Below, in pieces: positions 34,601-46,600 of a stretch of 64,000 nt of DNA. The DNA lies in contig OX336389.2 of assembly GCA_946902985.2 (NCBI GenBank), forward strand, positions 1,078,041,788 to 1,078,105,787. Direction: 5' to 3'. The notes below the pieces were generated by a model that was given only the letters and a program-made list of their open reading frames with translations, searched no databases and had not been told where the DNA came from. Positions within the stretch are counted from its first letter, which is position 1, and each line of letters begins with the position of its first letter. A program made the position numbers and the translations under genes. Origin of the DNA: Meconema thalassinum (lineage: Eukaryota; Arthropoda; Insecta; Orthoptera; Tettigoniidae).

Positions 34601-37600
34601 CTGGCTTTTGGAAAGTTTGGCTCATAGCTTATATCCTTGAAAATCTACAGTTCGAGTACGATATATGAATACAGTATTGTAGTTACAAATATATTTTTGG
34701 TATGATATTTTCAATTCAATTAGAAAAATATCCTTAGTTCTGACTACTATCCCATCGACGTGGAGCACAGTTGGTCAATGCACCACAGGTTGAAAAACGC
34801 TAGTCTAAACTAACAGGTTTACTGTACATGCTGATACCATACAATACTCAAGTGCACGAGAATGATGACCAAAATTAAGCAATTAACCAAAAATAATAAG
34901 CAACTGTTCCTACACCCACTACTGAAGGACGCTAACCATTTGGTGCTACGGTATATTGATATGAGATAAGTGTGACTGTATCAGCACCACTTTATTGTCT
35001 TGCCTTATTCATGCTCCTCTCTCGTGAAGACTAGAGTTTGAGTCCTAGCATTTTCTTAAACTGAATCTGTGATATTTGAAGCTTTTGAGATGTTAAATGT
35101 TTGCTTGTTTTATTTTCCTAGGTTGATAGATCAGGAACAAGGACCTTCCCCAAGGTCTGGGTACGGCTGGACTAACTACTACCGGCTACAGAATGTAAGT
35201 ATTACAATACAACTCCCTGCATTCCAATGATACGATCAGGGGCGGACTGCGACAAAAATGAGTCTCTGGAAGTAGATATAAAAGCAGCCCTATCCAGACC
35301 AACCAACCTATCTTTACTCATATTTTCACCAGAGTTGTCAGACTCCAGTAGAGGGAGTATGCCGCTTGGGGGCACTCAACTCTAAATTATACCAGATTCC
35401 CCCACATTATACTAGATTTCCCCACATTAAGCCAGTTTTATCACTAATGATTTTAAACGAGCCATAATTTTAATATTTTGAAGATATTTAGGGCTCTGGC
35501 AGTGGTGATTGCTGTTTAAAGGGAATGACATCAAGGTTATCTATCCCTTTTTTTGCTTGTAACCCCTCACTCATCAGTTTTGATTATACATTTTACGAAC
35601 ATTGGAAATTTTAAATTTAAAAAGATTCAAAACGAAAGGAAAACTTAAACTAATTGGTTAATACACTACCGGTACCACTTTCAAAACAACACTTCACATC
35701 TGGATAAATATCCTTTTGAATGTGTTTCACAACTGGTTAATTTCTTTTTGAATCGGCATTAACTGTAATAGTGTGTGTTATGTTTGGTTTCATTACAAGG
35801 TAATTTAGCTACTGTACTACTACTAAAACAGAAACGGCCAGGATTTATTCTCGCGTGTAAATCTGAACTCTTCATAGTTGTCATGCAGTTCCCCTGTTGT
35901 TTGAGTCTTCAGTCTTTTGACTTGTTTGATGCCTCCCTGTCCTGGGGTAAGCGTTTCATCTCTACATAGCTACCACACCTTACATCCGAGGCAATCTGTT
36001 TAACATATTCCAACCTTGGACTATCACTACAGTTCTTATTCTCGGCCCTTCCTTCCATAACTAAGAAGCTATTCCTGGGCGCCTTAGTAGTATTACCAGC
36101 CTATCTCTTCTTTTCATTAGCAGTCGACAGAAACACCTCTCCTCTGCGACTTGTCTTAATACCTCTCCATTTGTTACTCTATCTACCCATCTGATCATCA
36201 TTCTCCTGTAACACCACATTTCAAATGATTCTATTCTCCTCATTTCCGCTGCACTAACAGTCCAAGTTTCATTTCCATAGAGGGCTACGCTCCACTCAAA
36301 GACTTTCAAAAATGACTTTCTGATCCCTAAGTCTACATTTGATGTCAACAGATTTCTTTCCTGTAGAAATGCTTTCCTTGAGCTCCCCTATTGCGAGTTT
36401 ATTCACAGCAATTGTGTCTTCAATCCGCCTCAGCTGAAAGGTGGGGAAGGAAAGGACTTGATCACTTGAGAAGTGCAGCTTGGACGCTGGTCACAAATGT
36501 TGGTTAATTGTCGTTCTGTAATCTTCTAACACCCCTCTTGGCGTTAAGGACAATTTTACCATAACTTAAAACAATCCTACTGAATCTACTGCCTTTACAT
36601 ACAGGCCACAAACATATGAATTTAACTTTATAAGTCCTGGATGATTGATGGGCGCCAGGTTTGGTCATAAGGACCTTCACCGAATAGAATAAGATAACTA
36701 TTTCCTGACAATGAGACTCCTTATCCCAGGAGTGGGGAATTAAGCATGCGTTGGCTGATGCTACCAGGATCTTTAGACAAGACAGGAATGAGTACACGAG
36801 GAATTTTAACAATATATATTCTGGCTGCACACACATATATACATATACATACAATATTTGCACACAAAAAATAACCCTGAATACGATATTTACAGTACCT
36901 GTGATCACTGAATCTACGCTTACACAGAGCCCACAAACACATCTGGTCAACTAGTGACCCCAGGATTATCAGTCTCCTAACTTAAACACTTGTACAGTAT
37001 GTACAGAAAATATACACACGTTACTCAGTCGGTGATCATAGTTTTGTTTAGCAGTCTCAGTCTGCCCGATCCACCAAACGTCGCCTACCACCACTCGCCA
37101 ATATGAAGACCACAACTAGCTGTTTAGGCTCAGATGTATAGTCAAATAATGAAACGTTCTTCAGGCGTGACTTGCATCAGCAACTCATGGTATTTGAACA
37201 CAACCATTAAATGTGTAGCCAGAACTGACCGAAGCCCCGATGCGCTAGAGTATTTTGCTAGTTCGAGGTAGCCACTTGGCGTACATCATCGGCAATGGTT
37301 TGCAATAACACATACAAAGTAGTTACCAATAGCCGTAGCTCAGTGGAAAATTATAACTGTCCAAGCGTGTTCGTTACTGCCACGTGGCTAGTTAACGACC
37401 CTGATTTGCTTAAAGAAACCGAATGAAATCCAGACGAGCCATTATAAGGACCGGCGTATGAATTTTAATACACCCAGAACTGCGATTGGGCTAGCAAAAC
37501 TACCTGAAACACTACAGCTCCAAGCGGATATCAAAGCCAACTATCAAACATAAGACAGTCGAAACACAGGCGAATGCTGCCAAGTGAGTCCGAACGCCTC

Positions 37601-40600
37601 CGAGTACTTTTCCAACGTCCATCTCGGAAATATCAAATTACACGTCAACAGGTCGTATTATCGTGTAAATTTTCCGGGGCATGCAACTATCAGCTCACAA
37701 AATAACAGCTAGTCTGTGACTTTGTGTACAGCCAGCCATCAAAATTTGACATAATCTAGGCCAAATTCATAAATATCCCCAAATCAAAATAAAATAGTGC
37801 ATTTACTTCAGGCGATAATTAGGCCTACTCTATATTTATCCTTGTCCCCAAAACGTAATAATTCACAAGTATCCCCGTAATCTGTATTATCAAATATCCA
37901 AAACCAATAATAATAAAACATTGAAACTACTCGGCCCAGAACATTCGAAAATGAATCCGTCGACAAAAAAAACAAGATGTTCAGTAAAGAACATATAGCC
38001 TACTTTCTCCTAAACGCATGGGTATTGTTATAACTCTTTGTCCTTTTCAAGGAGTATGATTGAATATTGGTTGTAGTAGCTTTTTGAAATACAACGTGCT
38101 ATAGGGATATTAAACATGAATATGAGGTGCCCTTTGCTAGTGCTACCTCTGTACCAAATTTCGTTCATTCGGTTCTACCGTGTTCGAATTAATAGGGGGA
38201 ATCAATTTTGACATAAAGATGGCCGCCATCCGCAAACTATTAGGCTAATGACCTATTAGATTGGTCAAAGGATGCTCCTTCCATAAAGGTATGTTGTTGC
38301 AAAGTTTGGTAGAGATCGGATGGTTATGTTAGTCCTAATTTGATTTAAGCTTTAAACATTTGTGTGGCCGCCATTACGTTTTTGTCAATATGGCGGCGAT
38401 ATTAATCATGACACTGAGATGCCCTTTGCTAGTGCAATCTCTGTACCAAATTTCGTTCCATTCGGTTTCACCGTGTTCGAATTAATAGGGGGAATCGATT
38501 CTGACACAAAGATGGCCGCCATCCGCAAACTATTAGGCGAATGACCTATTAGATTGGTCAAAGGATGCTCCCTCCATAAAGGTATGTAGTTGCAAAATTT
38601 GGTAGAGATCGGATGATTAGGTTAATCGTAATTTGATTTAAGCTTTGAACATTCGTGTGGCCGCCATTACTTTTCAGTCAAGATGGCGGCGATATAAAAC
38701 ATGACACTGAGGTGCCCTTTGCTAGTGCTACCTCTGTACCAAATTTCGTTCCATTCGGTTCCACCGTGTTCGAATTAATAGGCGGAATCAATTTTGACAT
38801 AAAGATGGCCGCCATCCTCAAACTGTTAGGCGAATGACCTATTAGATTGGTCAAAGGATGCTCCCTCCATAAAGGTATGTAGTTGCAGAATTTGGTAGAG
38901 ATCGGATGATTAGGTTAATCGTAATTTGATTTAAGCTTTGAACATTCGTGTGGCCGCCATTACGTTTCAGCCAAGATGGCGGCGATATAAAACATGACAC
39001 TGAGGTGCCCTTTGCTAGTGCTACCTCTGTACCAAATTTCGTTCCATTCGGTTCCACCGTGTTCGAATTAATAGGGGGAATCAATTTTGACATAAAGATG
39101 GCCGCCAACCGCAAACTATTAAGCTAATAACCTATTAGATTGGTCAAAGGATGCTCCCTCCATAAAGGTATGTTGTTGCAAAGTTTGGTAGAGATCGGAT
39201 GGTTATGTTAGTCGTAATTTAACTTAAGCCTTGAACATTTGTGTGGCCGCCTTTACGTTTCTGTCAATACGGCGGCGATACAAAACATGACACTGAGGTG
39301 CCCTTTGCTAGTGCTACCTCTGAACCAAATTTCGTTCCATTCGGTTCCACCGTGTTCGAATTAATAGGGGGAATCAATTTTGACATAAAGATGGCCGCCA
39401 TCCGCAAACTATTAAGCTAATAACCTATTAGATTGGTCAAAGGATGCTCCCTCCATAAAGGTATGTTGTTGCAAAGTTTGGTAGAGATCGCATGGTTATG
39501 TTAGTCGTAATTTAACTTAAGCTTTGAACATTTGTGTGGCCGCCATTACGTTTCTGTCACTATGGCGGCGATATAAAACATGACACTGAGATACCCTTTG
39601 CTAGTGCTACCTCTGTACCAAATATCGTTCCATTCGGTTTCACCGTGTTTGATTTTCACACAAAGATGGCCGCCATCCGCAAACTATTAGGCTAATGACC
39701 TATTCGTTTGGTCAAAGGATGCTTCCTTTATAAGGGTATGTTGTTGCAAAATTTGGTAGAGATCGGATGATTAGGTTAATCGTGATTTGATTTAAGCTTT
39801 GAACATTTGTGTGGCCGCCATTACGTTTCCGTCAAGATGGCGGCGATATAAAACATGACACTGAGGTGCCTTTCGTTAGTACTACCTCTGTACCAAATTT
39901 CGTTCCATTCGGTTGCGCCGTGTTCGAATTAATAGGGGGAATCGATTTTCACACAAAGATGGCCGCCATCCGCAAACTATTAGGCTGATGATCTATTAGT
40001 TTGGTCAAAGGATCCTCCCCCCGTAAAGGTTTGTTGTTGCAAAATTTGGTAGAGATCAAATGATTAGGTTAGTCGTAATTTGATTTAAGCTTTGAACATT
40101 CGTGTGGCCGCCATTACGTTTCAGTCAAGATGGCGGCGATACAAAACATGACACTGAGGTGCCCTTTGCTAGTGCTACCTCTGAACCAAATTTCGTTCCA
40201 TTCGGTTCCACCGTGTTCGAATTAATAGGGGGAATCAATTTTGACATAAAGATGGCCGCCATCCGCAAACTATTAGGCTAATAACCTATTAGATAGGTCA
40301 AAGGATGCTTCCTCCATAAAGGTATGTTGTTGCAAAGTTTGGTAGAGATCGGATGGTTATGTTAGTCGTAATTTAACTTAAGCTTTGAACATTTGCGTGG
40401 CCGCCATTACGTTTCTGTCACTATGGCGGCGATATAAAACATGAAATTGAGATACCCTTTGCTAGTGCTACCTCTGTACCAAATTTCGTTCCATTCGGTT
40501 TCACCGTGTTTGATTTTCACACAAAGATGGCCGCCATCCGCAAACTATTAGGCTAATGACCTATTCGTTTGGTCAAAGGATGCTTCCTCTATAAGGGTAT

Positions 40601-43600
40601 GTTGTTGCAAAATTTGGTAGAGATCGGATGATTAGGTTAATCGTAATTTGATTTAAGCTTTGAACATTTGTGTGGCCGCCATTACGTTTCCGTCAAGATG
40701 GCGGCGATATAAAACATGACACTGAGGTGCCTTTTGTTAGTACTACCTCTGTACCAAATTTCGTTCCATTCGGTTGCACCGTGTTCGAATTAATAGGGGG
40801 AATCGATTTTCACACAAAGACGGCCGCCATCCGCAAACTGTTAGGCTGATGATCTATTAGTTTGGTCAAAGGATCCTCCCCCCGTAAAGGTATGTTGTTG
40901 CAAAGTTTGGTAGAGATCAAATGATTAGGTTAGTCGTAATTTGATTTAAGCTTTGAACATTTGTGTGGCCGCCATTACGTTTCCGTCAAGATGGCGGCGA
41001 TATAAAACATGACACTGAGGTGCCTTTTGTTAGTACTACCTCTGTACCAAATTTCGTTCCATTCGGTTGCACCGTGTTTGAATTAATAGGGGGAATACAT
41101 TTTCACACAAAGATGGCCGCCATCTGCAAACTATAACGCTGATGACCTATTGGTTTGGTCAAAGGATGCTCCCCCCATAAAGGTATGTTGTTGCAAAATT
41201 TGGTAGAGATCGGATGATTAGGTTAGTCGTAATTTGATTTAAGCTTTGAACATTTGTGGGACCGCCATTGCGTTTCCGTCAAGATGGCGGCGATATAATA
41301 CATGACACTGAGGTGTCCTTTGCTAGTGCTACCTTTGTACCAAATTTCGTTCAATTCGCAATCCCCGTGTTCGAATTGATAGGGGGGGACAGACATTCAG
41401 AGTACACACACTCACACACAGACACACACACACACAGACTCACACACACACATACACACACACACAGACTCACACACACACATACACACGCACAGACAGA
41501 CACACTTTTTTCGCCCTGTGTTGATCTCATAAGTCTACTTTCATTTTTTGCAAAAATCGAAAGTAGGCTAACTAGGCACAATAAAATATATTTAATATCT
41601 CCGCCCCAACCCCGATCTTAGCCCAATATGATAGGATATGAATAAAATACCCCCAACTAACCACACAAGGCGAAAACCCGAGGGTGAGTTATGTAACTGA
41701 ATAATTTCGGTTACAATTGCAATGAATATGTTAATATAATATTGTTACTGACTACTGTTGTACGATGAGAACTACCCTCTGTGCATCAACAACTCTTTTG
41801 TTTGTTATATTATTCATTCTTCCATTCGCTTTGCATCTTTCAATCGTACAAAGGCTAGTTCCTCTTTTCCTTAGTCGAATTTTCTTTCCAGCCGAACGAT
41901 AGAACACAAAGACTTGCTTCACGGAAGCATTACCGTATGTGGTAAAATGAAATCCTGCTACTTTTGTTTATAATTTTCCTTCACAGTTTCTGTTTCTACA
42001 TTCATGGCATTGAAGTTCCAATAACAAATTTTCTGAGCAATACGCATTATAAAAACGTTAACTGTATCAAGTGCAGGTATTGTCTGCTTATACAAATAAT
42101 AATTATACTCTTATTAATTCCAAACTCAATTTTTCGACACAAAAATGTATATGCGGACGCTGTGCTGAATATAAATTTCCTGGGCATGTATCAAACGGTC
42201 AGGGATGTGAAGCCTTGTGGAAACCGCACGACGAGCCGTATTTCTATCGTTAGAATATTTTATATCATATTTTGTTTTAAAGAAAGATATCTCATGGTTG
42301 ATTTTGGCATTGTGCTAACACCAAGATGCTAAATTAATGCAAATTATACTAGATCTAGCTCCACGATCCGGGAACGCTGATAGTCGTTTCGTTGAGGGGA
42401 GGAGGCAGGGTAAGGAATGCGAACCACAGATGTTGGAAACTATATTCCTCAGTGATCGTCCGGTGGGGGAACTGGATATTTGAGACCATTGAAGTTCTAT
42501 TTCTTAATCGTGCTTTTATCTTGCAGTCGCCATCCATCTATAACTCAGTCTACGCAACCTTGCACAGTAGGCCTACTCCATGTCCGTGGTTATCTTCTCT
42601 TCCCTCATATCCAATGATTCATATAGATTGCGGTAGCGATCAGCTCACACATAAGATACACATCATCCGCTTTGCTGTAAAGCAATTGTGTTGACTGACA
42701 AAAAAAGCATACATTTCGCTTGTACTTTATAGTTTATACTTTATACTCCATACTCTATACTCCATACTCTATACTTTATATGTTATACTTAAACCTTTTT
42801 ACTCTATAACCTATACTATGTACTCTCTACTCTATAATTTATACTTTTTATTTTTTACTTAGTTGCTGTTGTTGATTCTTTAGGGTCTTTGTAACATCGT
42901 GGACATGTAGCCCCGTGTACTTGAGTGTGTGTAGAATTTGTCTTATAACCTGTGTCACTGTGATGGCTGTACTAGTGTGTGTATTTGTAATCGAGGCAAG
43001 ATTTGGGTAGGAGGCGGCCGTGGCCTTAAGTTAGGTACCATCCCGACATTTACCTGGAGTAGAAGTGGGAAACCAAGGAAAACCACTTCCAGGACGGCTG
43101 AGGTAGGAATCGAGCCCATATCTTCTCAGTTTTGCCTCACAAAGCTGAGTGTACTGCGTTCCAGCCCTCAGATTTTACTTAGTAAATTATATACTAGCCT
43201 ACATATTCGCTTCCGCAGATACAGACGAGCGACGTTTCCCTTGCTGGATATGGAGGCTTTGTTCTCATAAACAAATCTCTCAACGCATAAACACATTCTG
43301 AAAAGCGCATTGGGTACTTTACTTAAAGTCCCGGGGACCTTTCGCAACTCTGTCTCCAAAGCACTACAGTTCCACTAACTCTTGTAGACTTCACAATAAC
43401 ACCAATTATCAGACAAAAGTTCACATGAAGCTGACGATCAAGTAACTATCCGACCCTAAAATAGGGCAAAATTTATTCAAATGACTATTCACATTAAATT
43501 TGAAAGCTGTTGGTGTGGTGAAAGAGAGGATTTAGGATTAACTTGTGTCATACCATGTGAACAAACGACAGCCTTTGCAGAACTCTGTTGCACTCACTAG

Positions 43601-46600
43601 CAAAACATGTATCACTCTGTTTTCACAATGCAAGATTATTTTAAAGCTAGCGAAAATGCACTCGATTAACTACTTATCAATGTGGCATCAATATTCCAGA
43701 TATATGACTGGTTGGATTCACTTGTGGCGCAGTACCCTCGCATTGTGACATCCGTCATAGGAGGAAGGAGTTATGAGGGTCGCCAAATCAAGGGAGTCAA
43801 AGTGTCATACAAGACAGGAAACAAAGGAGTCTTCATTGAAGCAGGTAGGTGTTGCATTTTATATGCTTTCTCTCTAGCATGATGAAATCCTATAGACATT
43901 TCCTGAAAGCGACACAACGCCAAGGGCAATCATTAAGGAGTTACTCGATATATATATATAAACGCCCGAACTAATGGGATTCTTCTCACAGGAGGTACAA
44001 ATTGGTCTTCAATATAATAAACGAGTAACGGAAGGGAATAATCTTAGGTGCACTTTAGAGTATTGAATTTATAGAATTTAGTTAGTTAGTTAGTTAGTTA
44101 GTTAGTTCGTAAGTTAGTTAATTATCGCGAGGTCATCTGACCCTGACTTTTCAATTTATCTAACAATACAAATATTGAATAAAGCATTTGATCTGGTTAT
44201 TCCGTCGTTCCATGTACACTCCTCGAACACCATCTGATTAGGGTCCTGATAAGAATATTACAGTTGATACACGTCTAAATCACATCTTGACAACGAAGAT
44301 TCTAATATTCAGAGGAAATGTAATGCAGGGCTCAAACGTTTTAGGATATGTACATTTAACTCTTCCGCCCTTATCTCCTGCTACAGTTATATTTTTCAAA
44401 TCAGACAAATGCAATAAGGAAACATGATTTCAAGTAGTTGATTATAAAAAACAATTTGTATACTGTGGCACATGAGTAACGAATATAGATTTCGTATTCT
44501 TTGATATTTCGCGACTTATGTAGTTGCATTATAATTCTTTAACGCATACACGTGAAAACACATGGGATGTGACTTTTTTTAAACCCGGGTTTATGTAAAC
44601 TTAATGAGTCAAAGCTATTATTAGAGCCCGGCAGTTCAGGCATTTATTTTGGTTAAACTATGCAAGAAAAAAGGCACTTAAAATACTGAAAATAGGCAGT
44701 ATATATTTAAAATAGGCATTTGTGTGTGTCCAAACCGAATTCGAGAACACAGCCAGGTAATTTACCACTCAACGATGAACATTTCTGCATGAAAAATAAG
44801 TCAGCGCGAACAGTCGAGTTGCCTTCAAAAAGTTCAACAGCAGACTAACAGCTTCTTTTATATTTGACCTGTTAGAAGTGATTTTCTTCCTTTCTCTGCA
44901 TTATCATATCTTCTCAAAATTGGGAATGCCAGGCAATTACGCATTGTCACAGCAAAAGGGGTATGCGGAAGACGAAGAGACATACTTCCCTCAGCCTCTC
45001 TCTTTCCTGGTATTCATGATGTCCGTGCATTCCTTTCACTAAAGAAGGTTCTGCTATTTAAAGATAGATTGAGGAAATAAGCTTTCGAGCGCTTGAAAAC
45101 AAATAAACGATTTACAGGGAACAAGATACTAATTAGACTATATTTTTGTGACGTCAATATGTAATTTGATTTGTGTAATTTTTATCTTCGATACAAGGAA
45201 ATTCATTATGTGTTTTTTTATGTGTAAAACACAGAGAAATGCATAATGATCGAAAACTGGCACACACAAAAAAAAAAAGCTTCAAAACTTAAAATAGGCA
45301 ATGGAAGCCAAGAGAGGCAAAAAAAAAAAGACAAAATAAGAACTGGCTCTACTGTCCCCAAATGCACGGAAACATATATCTCTGATCTGTTTCTTTAGAA
45401 TATCCCGACAGATAGAAAATGCAGTTAGCCTAACTTCCGGGCTCTAGCTAGTATTATAGTGGGCACTTTTGAGCGTGGCAGCTTTACATAACAGCCAGGA
45501 ACTTAAAAATATAATATAATACTGTTTCAGAACTTTTCCTCTGACTGACGTCGTCGAAGTTGATTTCCATTCATTAGACATCGCACTTAATAATGATTAA
45601 CCGCTGTAATTGCAAAATCCGCTTCATGGCAATGTTGTTTGCTTCCATTCTTTCCCCTAACGCTAGTTTTGCCTCCCAGCCCTAAGTGGATACGCAGTCC
45701 AACCAAACAATTCACTTCGGGCTATTTTCGTTTACGTGGGAAAATGGGAAAATGACCCTCGCGAGATTGTTACGCCATATATCCACATGTGACTGAGGGC
45801 GTGGCCATTTTTAAGGAAGAGTACAACATCGTTACATAATGGATTTTGCAGGCGCAGTGACGATATATTAAGTTAGTTCTTCTCAACCCCTCCTATGGGT
45901 ACCCCTTCATGTTTCCATGGTTATGTGACCTATTCTCAGGAAGGGTTTCCTCTCAAATAAGATGTCAGCAGATTGGAAAATTCAATTAATACGGCAGTCA
46001 ATTGAGACTAACAACGACTCAATTTTCACTTGAAGGCTCCTCCAAAAGACTCAATAGTTATATTGTATCTATTATGCTCTAAAAACACAACAGCGTCTTG
46101 AATTTAACACACCTACTTAATGTAGGTCAAGAAGCATGTTTATTCAAGAGTTTAGTGCTTTTCAGTCGGTCAACACGAATGTACCCAAAAGAGATGGGTT
46201 ATGCCCTAATCCTGAAATAAATTACATGAGATTAATAAAACATAGGATGACCAGTTTCGATCGTCAAGCGATCATCATCAGATCCAATACACTTAGGCTA
46301 TAAAATCTATGTTTGAAATACAGGTGAAAATATTTACAATATGTACAATTATTTAGTTGCAGTATTGGTACTGCAACTGTCAGTGTATGCTAAATGCAGT
46401 ATATATGTTAGGTGAAATGCTAAATGGTGATGGCTATCCGGAGATTGTACTTTAGAGAGATTATATGGTTGTAAACTATGGTTAAACTATAAAATTTTAG
46501 GCTAACTACTTATCTGATTGTCTTCCGTACTACAGCTATTCGCAGTTTCCGTGCTCACTTGAACTCGCTGTGCGGTCGACTGCGGTGGTGTATTGGATCT

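Larger units (their letters stand above)
37971..41570 (+). mobile_element. Helentron-like element carrying a 293-bp satellite array
   Basis: The 5' end aaacaagatgttcagtaaag, then TAGCCTACTTT (37996-38006), resembles the 5' end of the element at 21728. The tandem array 38098-41384 follows, then gggggggacagacattcaga and a CA microsatellite (41400-41508). The 3' hairpin (agtctactttc paired with gaaagtaggct) ends at 41570. Confidence 0.6.

Noticed and set aside
35235..35460. CAGGGGCGGACTG as the left end of a hAT element
   Set aside because: No inverted partner or 8-bp duplication was found within the intron.
36504..36950. 148-residue open frame on the minus strand in intron 4
   Set aside because: Low-complexity hydrophobic and repetitive composition, overlapping open frames on both strands, and no domain, so it was not called a gene.
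37327..37395. tagccgtagctcagtgga resembling a tRNA 5' half
   Set aside because: There is no B box or matching stems, and no second family copy in the window.
38362..41621. Several 60-120 residue open frames in the 38-41 kb array
   Set aside because: They are translations of satellite monomers and the CA microsatellite; frames shift between copies.
43682..43882. Open frame starting before coding exon 4 and ending after it
   Set aside because: Read-through of the carboxypeptidase exon into both introns; the exon is bounded by the acceptor at 43699 and the donor at 43845.
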